Assembly: GCA_022842805.1 (NCBI GenBank)
Contig: JALHOX010000093.1
Coordinates: 1 to 12,083 of the forward strand
From: Phycisphaerae bacterium
GTDB lineage: Bacteria; Planctomycetota; Phycisphaerae; UBA1845; Fen-1342
Direction of reading: 5' to 3'
Length of the DNA stretch: 12,083 nt
The notes under the pieces are model-generated. The model was not told where the DNA came from, did no database searches, and saw only the letters and a program-made list of their open reading frames with translations. Below, piece by piece: positions 1 through 6,488 of this stretch (position 1 is the stretch's first letter; every line of letters begins with the position of its first letter). A program made the translations under genes and the position numbers.

Positions 1-1
1 C

Positions 2-337
2 GAGCGCATGACGCGCGAGTGTGGCGCGCGAGCGGATCGAATCATCGCGGGAATCGGACCGTCGGCCGGTCCGGCGTCCTACGAAGTGGGCGAAGACGTC
101 TACGCGGCGGCCGCCGACCTGCCCGATCGCGACCGCCTTTTTCCGCGGCGCGAGGGTCGCATGTACTTCGACCTTTGGGAAGCGAACCGTCGCCAGTTGA
201 TCGATGCGGGCGTACCGGAGCCCATGGTCGAGATCGCGGGCATCTGCACCATGGAGCACGTGGATACGTTTTTCTCCTATCGCCGCGAAGGGGCAGGCTG
301 CGGCAATTTCGCCTTGCTGGCGGGAATCAAGCGGTAG
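2..337 (+). CDS. pgeF: PgeF/YfiH-type laccase-domain protein (peptidoglycan editing factor), C-terminal part
   Basis: The reading frame is open from the window edge to a TAG at 335-337, so this is the last ~111 codons of a longer gene; the family is usually about 230-280 aa. Visible family motifs are IGPSAGPASYEVGE near the start, then FDLWEANRRQLIDAGV, and a C-terminal GICTMEHVDTFFSYRRE that matches the CT...FFSYRR signature. In the family (multicopper-oxidase-like fold, COG1496) E. coli YfiH is reported to act in peptidoglycan editing, and other members cleave purine nucleosides. The His/Cys/His zinc site lies mostly in the N-terminal half, outside this window, so activity cannot be judged. 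The ATG at 8-10 is internal: the preceding codons also fit the family, so I treat the gene as truncated by the window, not as starting here. Confidence 0.85.
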   Translation, partial: ERMTRECGARADRIIAGIGPSAGPASYEVGEDVYAAAADLPDRDRLFPRREGRMYFDLWEANRRQLIDAGVPEPMVEIAGICTMEHVDTFFSYRREGAGCGNFALLAGIKR

Positions 338-367
338 CGCCCGCGCCATAATTCCGCGCGTCCGCGG

Positions 368-396
368 TTGTAGTGGCGGCTTCCGCGGGCTAGGAA
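368..396 (+). promoter_or_regulatory. Weak candidate promoter for the DUF1641-SQR operon
   Basis: TTGTAG at 368-373 and TAGGAA at 391-396 are separated by exactly 17 bases, and each matches its sigma-70-type consensus at only three of six positions. It lies about 137 bases upstream of the DUF1641 start in the only gap where an operon promoter could sit. No better box was seen in 338-532. Tentative. Confidence 0.25.
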
Positions 397-457
397 TAGA
401 CGAATCGGCGATCGGTCGGCTGTTCGACGCCGTGATTGGTTGTGAGCGCGCGAAGAC

Positions 458-484
458 GGACGCGCCGGTCATCGGCCGGCGTCC
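458..484 (+). other. Bulged hairpin in the gap upstream of the DUF1641 gene
   Basis: GGACG (458-462) pairs with CGTCC (480-484) and CCGG (465-468) with CCGG (476-479). This leaves a 2-base bulge and a 7-base loop. There is no T-run after it, so it is not a typical intrinsic terminator for the upstream gene. It could be a 5'-leader structure of the operon or chance in GC-rich DNA. The rest of 338-532 shows nothing I can name. Confidence 0.3.
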
Positions 485-532
485 GCGCAACGCTGCGAAT
501 TCTTGCCGCCTCATGCACGATGGAGACGAGCG

Positions 533-1165
533 ATGGACCCTTCCGCGCATCAACGCATCGCGGACGAAATCGCGTGTAAGGACAACCCAGCCGCGATCGA
601 CGAAACAAAAGCGCTGGTCTTGATCCTGGCCAAGCTCGAATCGATCGAGCGCAGGCTCGACGCATTGGAACGCCGCGCGCCGGCTGAGGCCGCCGGCCTT
701 TCCGCCGACCTGACGGATCGATTGCGTGAGTTTGTCGAGCTAGCTCCGAAAGCGATCGCGACGGCGGCCGACGCGCTCGACGCCGAAGTCGCTGCTGCGG
801 CGGGTCGCGGGCAGGACGTCGATCGTGCCCTGCGCAACGGACTGCAAGCGGCGCTCTTCTTCGGTGAGCGTGTCTCGGAGGCGCAGCTCGCGGCGCTGGG
901 GAAATTGCTCGACTCCGACGTGGTCCATCCCGGCGCAATCGACATGGTGGGCCGCGCGGGACGCGCGCTGGTTGAGGCCGCCGCCGCCCCGCCAGGCTCG
1001 GCCGGCATGTTTGGTGCGCTGGGCGCCTCGGGCCATCCGGATGTGAAGCGCGCCCTGGCGTTCATGATCGAGTTCGCCAAGAGATTCGGCGCAGCGCTCG
1101 GCGATTCCGCTTCACGGAGTGCAGTGCAGGCGCCCCGCCGATCCGCGACGGAGGAGATGCGATGA
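533..1165 (+). CDS. DUF1641 family protein, partner of an SQR-type oxidoreductase
   Basis: A 210-aa soluble protein. I chose the ATG at 533 because GGAG at 522-525 sits 7 bases before it; the in-frame ATG at 503 has no such site and adds ten atypical residues. Residues ~25-48 (TKALVLILAKLESIERRLDALERR) form a likely coiled coil. The C-terminal region, ~168-190 (GHPDVKRALAFMIEFAKRFGAAL), matches the DUF1641 signature 'PDVxRALgFxxxFxKxxG'. Between them lies an Ala-rich helical region, with no cysteine cluster or membrane segment. DUF1641 proteins are known mainly from being encoded beside FAD-dependent sulfide:quinone oxidoreductase-like or formate-dehydrogenase genes; their biochemical role is not established. 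Here the stop overlaps the next start (ATGA at 1162-1165), so translation is probably coupled. I infer an accessory or membrane-recruitment subunit of that enzyme. Confidence 0.8.
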   Translation: MDPSAHQRIADEIACKDNPAAIDETKALVLILAKLESIERRLDALERRAPAEAAGLSADLTDRLREFVELAPKAIATAADALDAEVAAAAGRGQDVDRALRNGLQAALFFGERVSEAQLAALGKLLDSDVVHPGAIDMVGRAGRALVEAAAAPPGSAGMFGALGASGHPDVKRALAFMIEFAKRFGAALGDSASRSAVQAPRRSATEEMR

Positions 1166-2361
1166 AAGACCACTACGACATCCTGATCTGCGGCGGCGGT
1201 ACCGCCGGATTAACGGTTGCGGCACAGATTCGCAACGCCGACCCGAAGGCGGAAATCGCAATCGTCGAGCCTTCGCGGAAGCACTATTACCAGCCGCTTT
1301 GGACGCTGGTCGGCGCCGGCGTCTTTCCGCGCGAGGAGTCGGAGCGCGACGAGGCCGAGTTCATACCGCGCGGCGCGGAGTGGATCATCGACTCGATCGC
1401 CGAGTTCCTGCCCGAACAGAATGCCGTACGCCTGACCGGCGGACAGCGGGTCGGCTACAACCACCTCGTCGTCGCGCTGGGCATCCATATTCAGTGGGAC
1501 GCCATCCCGGGTCTGACTGCTGCGCTGCGGCAGCCCGATAGCGGCGTTTGCAGCAACTACTCTTACGAAACCGTCGGCCGAACCTGGGACGCGATTCGGG
1601 CGATGCGCGGTGGTCGGGCCGTCTTTACGGAACCCGTTTGCGGCGTGAAGTGCGGCGGCGCCCCGCAAAAGATCGCCTACCTCGCTGAAGATCATTTCCG
1701 TCGCTCGGGCCTGCGCGACAAAACCCAGATCATCTTCTGCAACGGCAAGCCGACGATTTTTGGCTCGCCGCACTATGCCGCGGCGCTTCTCGATGTCGTA
1801 AAAAGCCGCTCGATCGAGGTGCGCTATCAGACGAACCTGACCGAGCTGCGGCCCCAATCGCGCGAGGCGATCTTTCGCAACGTCGCGACGAATGAGGAGC
1901 AGACGCTGCGGTACGACATGATCCACGTCACGCCGCCGATGGGCCCGCCGGATGTGATCAAGCGCAGCCCCCTGGCGGACGCAGCAGGCTGGGTCGACGT
2001 CGATAAGCACACCCTGCGCCATGCGCGGTTCGCGAACGTCTACTCGCTCGGGGATTGCAGCAATCTGCCGACATCAAAGACCGGCGCCGCGATCCGCAAA
2101 CAGGCCCCGACCGTCGTCGCCAATCTCCTCGCCGCTCGCGCCGGCCAGCCCGCCACAGCCCCGGAGCGATACGACGGCTACACCTCGTGCCCGCTGGTCA
2201 CTGGCTACGGCAAGCTGATCCTGGCGGAATTCGACTACACCAAAGAGCCGCGCGAGTCCTTCCCCTTCGACCAGCGCCAGGAGCGCTACAGCATGTATGC
2301 CCTGAAAGCCTACGCGCTTCCGCGCTTGTATTGGCACGGCATGCTGCGCGGGCGGATGTAG
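1162..2361 (+). CDS. sqr: Type II sulfide:quinone oxidoreductase (SQOR-like FAD flavoprotein)
   Basis: A 399-aa flavoprotein expected to oxidise sulfide to sulfane sulfur and pass electrons to the quinone pool at the cytoplasmic membrane. The N-terminal dinucleotide-binding motif is ICGGGTAGLT (residues 9-18), and a second FAD contact is NVYSLGDCSNLPTSKT (292-307). The two redox cysteines of the mitochondrial-type enzymes are both present: C164 in VKCGGAPQK (human SQOR Cys201 context) and C343 in TSCPLVTGYG (human Cys379 context). The end, SFPFDQRQERYSMYALKAYALPRLYWHGMLRG, follows the SQOR C-terminal pattern, so the protein looks full length. C160, four residues before C164, is an extra cysteine. 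GGAGGAG at 1150-1156 is a strong SD, 5 bases before the ATG. No sulfur dioxygenase or rhodanese gene is adjacent. A different sulfane-sulfur or quinone reaction within this family is possible. Confidence 0.88.
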   Translation: MKDHYDILICGGGTAGLTVAAQIRNADPKAEIAIVEPSRKHYYQPLWTLVGAGVFPREESERDEAEFIPRGAEWIIDSIAEFLPEQNAVRLTGGQRVGYNHLVVALGIHIQWDAIPGLTAALRQPDSGVCSNYSYETVGRTWDAIRAMRGGRAVFTEPVCGVKCGGAPQKIAYLAEDHFRRSGLRDKTQIIFCNGKPTIFGSPHYAAALLDVVKSRSIEVRYQTNLTELRPQSREAIFRNVATNEEQTLRYDMIHVTPPMGPPDVIKRSPLADAAGWVDVDKHTLRHARFANVYSLGDCSNLPTSKTGAAIRKQAPTVVANLLAARAGQPATAPERYDGYTSCPLVTGYGKLILAEFDYTKEPRESFPFDQRQERYSMYALKAYALPRLYWHGMLRGRM

Positions 2362-2496
2362 CGCGTCGGTCGGGTTCGACTCCCGCGGCTCTCATTGCGT
2401 CGCGGGCGGCCGACGACGCCCGGTCTCAAACGCCGCTCCGCCAGCGCGCGGCGCCCTCTGCCGCCGACCCACTTCGCCCCGCTGGCCTGCCGCTCC

Positions 2497-2502
2497 TACA
2501 AT
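2497..2502 (+). promoter_or_regulatory. -10 box TACAAT of a probable leaderless ispG transcript
   Basis: TACAAT matches the sigma-70 -10 consensus at five of six positions. It ends 9 bases before the ispG ATG at 2512, so transcription should begin within about two bases of the start codon. There is no SD in between. A -35 match is poor (TTCGCC at 2473-2478 with an 18-base spacer). The same geometry recurs before three other genes in this window. Confidence 0.55.
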
Positions 2503-2511
2503 CGCCGCACT

Positions 2512-3720
2512 ATGCCCCCACGCAGAAAAACACGACAGGTCAACGTCGGCGGCGTGCCTATCGGCGGAGACGCGCCCGTCGCCCTACAGACGATGACCGC
2601 CGGCTACACCTACGAAATCGACAAGTGCATCGCCGAGATTCAGAAGCTGGCGCGGGCCGGGGCGGATCTCGTGCGCGTCGCGGTGCCGGATAAGGTCGAC
2701 ACCGAGGCGCTCAAGCACATCATTCCCGCCAGCCCGGTGCCGATCGTCGCCGATGTGCATTTTCATTTTCAGCGGGCGCTGGAGGCGATCGAGGCCGGCG
2801 TACACAAAATCCGCCTCAATCCCGGCAACATTCAGGACCGGGCCCAGGTCAACCGCGTCATCGCCGCCTGCAAGGAGCGCGGCATTCCGATCCGCGTCGG
2901 CGTGAACGAAGGCGGCATCGTCGAGCGAAAGGACAAGGACCAGCGGGCCGCGGAAAAGGCGACGCTCGCCCGCGACTATCGCGCGAACCTGATCAAGCTG
3001 ATGCTCGACAAGCTCGACGAATATCTGCGCATTTTTGATGAGAACAACTTCCACGACGTGGTCATCAGCGCCAAGAGCATCGACCCGCTGCTCGTGATCG
3101 ACGTCTACACCGCCATCAGCGCCAAATACGACTATCCGCTGCACCTGGGCGTCACACACGCGGGCCCGCCGGAGACGGGGCGGATTCGCAGCATCTCGGC
3201 CCTCGGCACGCTGCTGGCCAACGGCATCGGCGACACGATCCGCATCAGCTACGCCGCCGACCCGGTGCACGAAGTCGAGGACGGCAAGGAGCTGCTCTGC
3301 TGCCTGGGCCTGCGACGCCGGACCGAGCCGGAGCTGATCGCGTGTCCGACCTGCGGGCGAATCGAGGTCGATCTGTTCAAGCTGGTGACTGATGTGCGAC
3401 ACAAGCTGGCGACCGAGATCGACATCCCCGTGAAAGTCGCGGTGATGGGCTGCGTCGTGAATGGCCCCGGCGAATGCGAAGGGGCCGACGTGGCGATCTT
3501 CGCCGGCAAGGGCAAGGGCATCATCTATGTGCAAGGCGAGCAGCGCCGGACCGTGCCGGAGAATCAGATGCTCGACGCGCTGCTCGGCGAATGTCGCGAA
3601 TTCGCCGAGCGCGTGAAGCGCGGCGAGGCACAGCTCAAGGGCGGCGACGTTGAGATTAAGCCGCCGGACCCGCTGCCGCGGAAGCATGGGGGTGTGGCGC
3701 TGCCGGTGGTGGGGAAGTAG
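2512..3720 (+). CDS. ispG: 4-hydroxy-3-methylbut-2-enyl diphosphate synthase IspG (GcpE)
   Basis: A 402-aa enzyme of the MEP isoprenoid pathway that reductively opens MEcPP to HMBPP. The N-terminal TIM barrel is recognisable from VNVGGVPIGGDAPVALQTMT (10-29), IVADVHFHFQRALEAI (78-93) and HKIRLNPGNI (98-107). The iron-sulfur domain has CPTCGR (C278, C281) and GCVVNGPGECE (C314, E321). These are the three cysteines and the glutamate that bind the 4Fe-4S cluster in E. coli (C270, C273, C305, E312). It is the short two-domain bacterial form without the plant/Chlamydia-type insert. The C-terminal tail (~372-402) is Gly/Pro-rich and not conserved. I chose ATG 2512 over the in-frame ATG at 2395: conserved sequence begins just after it, and TACAAT at 2497-2502 fits a leaderless start. 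It looks monocistronic or first in a short run, with the degraded ATPase gene 21 bases downstream. Confidence 0.95.
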   Translation: MPPRRKTRQVNVGGVPIGGDAPVALQTMTAGYTYEIDKCIAEIQKLARAGADLVRVAVPDKVDTEALKHIIPASPVPIVADVHFHFQRALEAIEAGVHKIRLNPGNIQDRAQVNRVIAACKERGIPIRVGVNEGGIVERKDKDQRAAEKATLARDYRANLIKLMLDKLDEYLRIFDENNFHDVVISAKSIDPLLVIDVYTAISAKYDYPLHLGVTHAGPPETGRIRSISALGTLLANGIGDTIRISYAADPVHEVEDGKELLCCLGLRRRTEPELIACPTCGRIEVDLFKLVTDVRHKLATEIDIPVKVAVMGCVVNGPGECEGADVAIFAGKGKGIIYVQGEQRRTVPENQMLDALLGECREFAERVKRGEAQLKGGDVEIKPPDPLPRKHGGVALPVVGK

Positions 3721-3741
3721 CTGGCGAAGCCTGCGGAGTGA

Positions 3742-4335
3742 ATGTTGGCTGAGTCTTCGCCGAGCGTCGTGATCATCGCGAGGCCGAACGGCGCGGGGAA
3801 ATCGACGCTGGCGCCCTATCTATTGCGCGATGAACTTGCCATCAGAGATTTCGTGAACGCCGACACGATCGCCGCCGGGTTGTCCGGCTTTGCGCCAGAA
3901 CCCGCCGCATTCGAGGCCGGTCGCATCATGTTCGACCGCATGCGCTCCCTTGCAGCGGGGCGGAAGAGCTTTGCATCTGAGACGACGCTCTCGAGCCGAA
4001 CGATCGCGGCCTGGCTACACGGTAAACTGCACCCGGCGGGATATCGCTCGCACCTCGTGTTTATGTAGCTACGGACCCCGGAGGCCGCGATCGGTCGTGT
4101 GCGTGCGCGTGTGCGGCTCGGCGGGCACGATGTGCCGGAAGGGACGATTCGAAGTCGTTAACGCCGGGGAATTCACAATCTGGTTGGCCTTTATCTGCCG
4201 CTCGTCCACTCGTGGATTGTCTATGATGCTCTGACGATTGCGTCGCCCGCGGTGGTCGCGGAGGGTGGGCCGGGCGGCAACGCAATCGTGAGAAATCCAG
4301 CTTTGTGGGAGATGTTGCACGGTGGATCGCGCTGA
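3742..4335 (+). pseudogene. Zeta-toxin-like / COG4185 P-loop ATPase, inactivated by two nonsense codons
   Basis: From ATG 3742 the frame reads 108 residues to TAG 4066-4068. It then continues in the same frame with clear family sequence (RTPEAAIGRVRARVRLGGHD) to TAA 4159-4161, and on through HNLVGLYLPLVHSWIVYD to TGA 4333-4335. With both stops read through, the length (~197 codons) is that of an intact family member, and there is no indel. Family motifs include a Walker A RPNGAGKST (14-22), FVNADTIAAGL (38-48) and SFASETTLSS (76-85). The usual Walker A first Gly is Arg here (codon AGG at 3781). The first stop sits where the family has Trp, in 'LVFLWL', which fits TGG to TAG. The second replaces a Tyr in 'RYRRG'. 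Intact relatives are predicted kinases or toxins acting on nucleotides or sugar nucleotides. A 108-aa truncated product is possible but would lack half the fold. Confidence 0.85.
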
Positions 4336-4588
4336 ACAAATCGTGGTATCCGACCCCATCGGCGAGCGGTTACGCGACGTGGTGCGGATGGATCCCGCGT
4401 TCCGCGCCGCCTGGCGCGACGTCTGCGTTCGCCACAAATCCGCCGGCGTCCCGATCGTCGTCGTCTGCGACGGCGTGGTGGTTCGGATTCCGCCCGAGGA
4501 GATTGTCATTCCACCAGAGGCAAGCGGAGCGGGTGGCGGAGTGCAAAAACCTCTCGGCAAATCGTGCGATGGTGGGATGAGCAAGTGA
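4322..4588 (+). CDS. Small protein overlapping the Zeta-like pseudogene, possible antitoxin/partner
   Basis: An 88-aa frame starting at GTG 4322, 14 bases inside the end of the ATPase pseudogene, with GGGAG at 4307-4311 as a plausible SD. The core (~15-62) is DPAFRAAWRDVCVRHKSAGVPI, then VVVCDGVVVRIPPEEI. It resembles small proteins I recall beside Zeta-like ATPase genes, which carry a pattern like 'HKxxGNPIxxWxDGxVVxxxPEEI'; I cannot confirm this without a search. The acidic-amphipathic helix plus short beta-strand layout fits an antitoxin-like subunit. After residue 62 the sequence is a low-complexity Gly/Lys tail (ASGAGGGVQKPLGKSC) that may be poorly conserved. The next gene starts 13 bases after its stop, so it may head a short transcription unit. 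The overlap suggests it was once translationally coupled to the ATPase. Confidence 0.6.
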   Translation: MDRAEQIVVSDPIGERLRDVVRMDPAFRAAWRDVCVRHKSAGVPIVVVCDGVVVRIPPEEIVIPPEASGAGGGVQKPLGKSCDGGMSK

Positions 4589-4601
4589 AAGGAGGCACGA
4601 G

Positions 4602-5408
4602 ATGGTGGGTGTGCAACTGAAGTGCCACCGAGGCCTAATCGTCGGCCTGATCGGCGCGGTTTGGACGGCGCGGATGCTCGCGAGTGAGGCAATGCCGCCG
4701 CCGCGACCGGAGTTGATTCAGCTTGCAAACCTGATTGTTCATGCGGAGGTGGACCACATCACGCCGAGTCGGCCGAAATCTGACGGCATGGCGACCGCGC
4801 GGTTTCGCGTGATTGAGACGGTTCGCGGAGCGGCGGATGTTGGATCGATAGTCGAGGTTTCGTATCGCGATAACCTGATATGCCCCGAGCCGCCGACTTT
4901 TCGGGTCGCGGATAAGCGAATCCTGCTGTTAAGCGCAACCGATGCGGACGGCAAACGACGGTTCATTTGGGGGCGACACGCGGTTCGATCGGGCTCGATT
5001 GACGAACTGAAAGAAATCAAGACTGAGTTGCGGGCCGTGTGTCCGTTTCTACTGGAGACCGATCCGGCAAAACGCAAATCGAAGCAAATCGACTGGGTAT
5101 TCGAGCGTCTTTCGGCGAAGCGGCGATGGGATCAGTCATCGGTGATCGGCAACCTCGCGGCATGGAGCGAGCCGGATTATGCCGTGCGATACGCTCAGAA
5201 ACGGACGCTAGCTGCAAATGGTGATCCGGCTGCCCGGCGCTGGATCGACAACGCCGACTTACCACTGGACCTTGCCACCGACCTTTCTCCGGCCAGAAAG
5301 TTTGCGCTCCGCCACGCGATCGAACATATGAACGAATATGACAAGCGGCAACCGATGGTGGCGGCCGTGCTTCAACGGGTCGAATCATCGCCCCCTAGCG
5401 CTAAGTAG
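4602..5408 (+). CDS. Exported protein of unknown function, copy 1 of a tandem CPEP/GRH family
   Basis: 268 aa with a very strong SD (GGAGG at 4591-4595, 6 bases before the ATG). Residues 8-30 form a signal-peptide-like segment (CHRGLIVGLIGAVWTARMLASEA). The mature part begins with PPPRPELIQLANLIVHAEVDHI. A beta-rich domain follows (~43-112), with the run FRVIETVRG...GSIVEVSY...CPEP...ILLL; this periodicity resembles small OB/NTR-like barrels, which is only an inference. CPEP is at 94-97 and GRH at 124-126. The C-terminal half is mostly helical, with NGDPAARRWIDNADLPLDLATDLS (206-229). It is clearly paralogous to the gene at 5656-6456: same length, CPEP at the same residue numbers, same 'LP..LATDL[ST]' near the end. 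I do not recognise a named family. A periplasmic or cell-surface location is likely. Confidence 0.8.
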   Translation: MVGVQLKCHRGLIVGLIGAVWTARMLASEAMPPPRPELIQLANLIVHAEVDHITPSRPKSDGMATARFRVIETVRGAADVGSIVEVSYRDNLICPEPPTFRVADKRILLLSATDADGKRRFIWGRHAVRSGSIDELKEIKTELRAVCPFLLETDPAKRKSKQIDWVFERLSAKRRWDQSSVIGNLAAWSEPDYAVRYAQKRTLAANGDPAARRWIDNADLPLDLATDLSPARKFALRHAIEHMNEYDKRQPMVAAVLQRVESSPPSAK

Positions 5409-5609
5409 TCTCTGGGCACGATCGCACGACGCGGCGACGCCGCCGCTCATCGCTGGCTCGACGTGGCGGATGTACCGATATCGCTTGCGGACGACCTGTC
5501 GGCGGACCAACGGGAGGCCGTTCGGCCGGCGATCGCGTCTTGGAAGGAAGCGCCCGAGTACTACCAGGTGGTTGAAGAGCGCTTGGCGGATGACCGCGGT
5601 TCGAAATGA
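5409..5609 (+). pseudogene. C-terminal relic of a third member of the CPEP/GRH exported family
   Basis: Immediately after the TAG of the previous gene, the same frame reads 66 codons to TGA 5607-5609 with no start or SD of its own. The translation includes ARRGDAAAHRWLDVADVPIS and LADDLSADQREAV. It lines up with residues ~201-262 of copy 1 (NGDPAARRWIDNADLPLDLATDLSPARKF) and with the matching end of copy 2. The N-terminal ~200 codons are missing. This looks like the remainder of a tandem copy after a deletion or unequal recombination. Stop-codon readthrough from copy 1 is an alternative, but copy 1 already has a full-length C-terminus, so I prefer a relic. Confidence 0.75.
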
Positions 5610-5611
5610 TT

Positions 5612-5617
5612 TATGAT
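5612..5617 (+). promoter_or_regulatory. Candidate -10 box before copy 2 of the exported family
   Basis: TATGAT, in an AT-rich patch (5604-5622) that stands out in this GC-rich DNA, matches five of six -10 positions. It lies 38 bases before the ATG at 5656, giving room for a normal leader with the SD at 5644-5648. The best -35-like TTG (5583) is too far away, at 23 bases. Confidence 0.35.
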
Positions 5618-5655
5618 AAGCATGTCTTGGGACAGTGCTGGCTGAGGAATTGCAG

Positions 5656-6456
5656 ATGATTCGCCTGAATGCCAAGGTCGCAGTTGTTCTCCTCGTGTGC
5701 ATTGCCGCATCATCAGTTCAGGTTGCAGCCGCGAGGGAGGCATGGCCGCCGCCGACGCTTGGCAGCATCATCGGGAAAGCGAGATACGCCGCGCACGTCC
5801 GCGTTGAGAGTGTGAGGCCGAGCGAGCGAGGTCGAGCCGACAACGCTCATGCAACGGTGCGCGTGCTTCGCGTTCTCGCGGGCGACGTGAAACCGGGCGT
5901 CGTGCTGACGTTGAAGTACGACGACACAATTGCATGCCCGGAGCCGGAAAAGTTCACGGTGGATGAAGAACAAATCGTTTTCATCGCGCAAACCAGCGAG
6001 GCTCAGCCGATGCGTCTTGTATGCGGCAGGCATGGGCAAATCCGTGGGGCAGACGCTTCACTCGCAGAGGCGGTCGCGGGGCATCTGAGTGATTACTACA
6101 AGTTGGTGAGCGAATCCGACCCGCAGCGACGAAAGCGCTTGCAAGTTGAGTGGTTCATCACTCGGCTCAAAGATCCGCGCACACGGCAGTCGTCGCTTAT
6201 CGAATTGCACGCGTACAGCGATGCCGATTCTTTCGAGCGATTCAGCCGCGACGAGGTGCTCGCGTCGCGCGGCGACTCGGCGACGAAGGCGCGCACTCGC
6301 GTCGCGCCGATTCCGCTGGTTCTGGCAACCGACTTGACTTCCGAACAGAAGCAGCATGTGCTCACGGTTCTTGCTGACGAGAAAAACTTCAACAGCTCCA
6401 TTAAGAAAGAACTGGAGCAGCGGCTTCGCGGTGCACCGGCATCCAGATCGCGCTAG
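5656..6456 (+). CDS. Exported protein of unknown function, copy 2 of a tandem CPEP/GRH family
   Basis: 266 aa from ATG 5656, preceded by GAGGA at 5644-5648 with good spacing. An upstream in-frame GTG at 5635 has no SD and would disturb the signal peptide. The signal peptide is clear: charged MIRLNAK, hydrophobic VAVVLLVCIAASSVQV, and an AAA-type cleavage region near residue 26. The mature protein starts with WPPPTLGSII, as in copy 1. It shares CPEP at 94-97 and GRH at 124-126, and a helical C-terminal half ending in IPLVLATDLTSEQKQHVL. Extra cysteine C123 precedes GRH, where copy 1 has Trp. The 3' third is visibly less GC-rich than the flanking genes. The function is unknown; I infer a small beta-barrel domain fused to a helical domain, located outside the cytoplasm. 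Confidence 0.82.
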   Translation: MIRLNAKVAVVLLVCIAASSVQVAAAREAWPPPTLGSIIGKARYAAHVRVESVRPSERGRADNAHATVRVLRVLAGDVKPGVVLTLKYDDTIACPEPEKFTVDEEQIVFIAQTSEAQPMRLVCGRHGQIRGADASLAEAVAGHLSDYYKLVSESDPQRRKRLQVEWFITRLKDPRTRQSSLIELHAYSDADSFERFSRDEVLASRGDSATKARTRVAPIPLVLATDLTSEQKQHVLTVLADEKNFNSSIKKELEQRLRGAPASRSR

Positions 6457-6488
6457 CGCGCCAGGATCGACCGGGCTAGGTGCGAAGC

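Noticed and set aside
2371..2393. tRNA T-arm-like sequence (CGGGTTCGACTCCCG) after the SQR gene
   Set aside because: Only a 4-bp stem and TTCGACT loop are present. There is no matching acceptor, D-arm or anticodon arm upstream, where the SQR coding end lies. It is either chance or a remnant too short to support.
2584..3687. Minus-strand frame of 367 codons opposite ispG
   Set aside because: The plus strand encodes unmistakable IspG with all cluster ligands. The antisense frame has no recognisable domains and no start signals.
3742..4335. Programmed stop-codon readthrough or a reassigned TAG in the Zeta-like gene
   Set aside because: TAG also ends PgeF, SQR, ispG and both exported-family copies in this window, and the second internal stop is TAA. 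Pseudogene decay is simpler.
6450..6461. Palindrome CGCGCTAGCGCG as a bidirectional terminator between convergent genes
   Set aside because: It has no loop space and no T-run on either strand, so it does not fit an intrinsic terminator.
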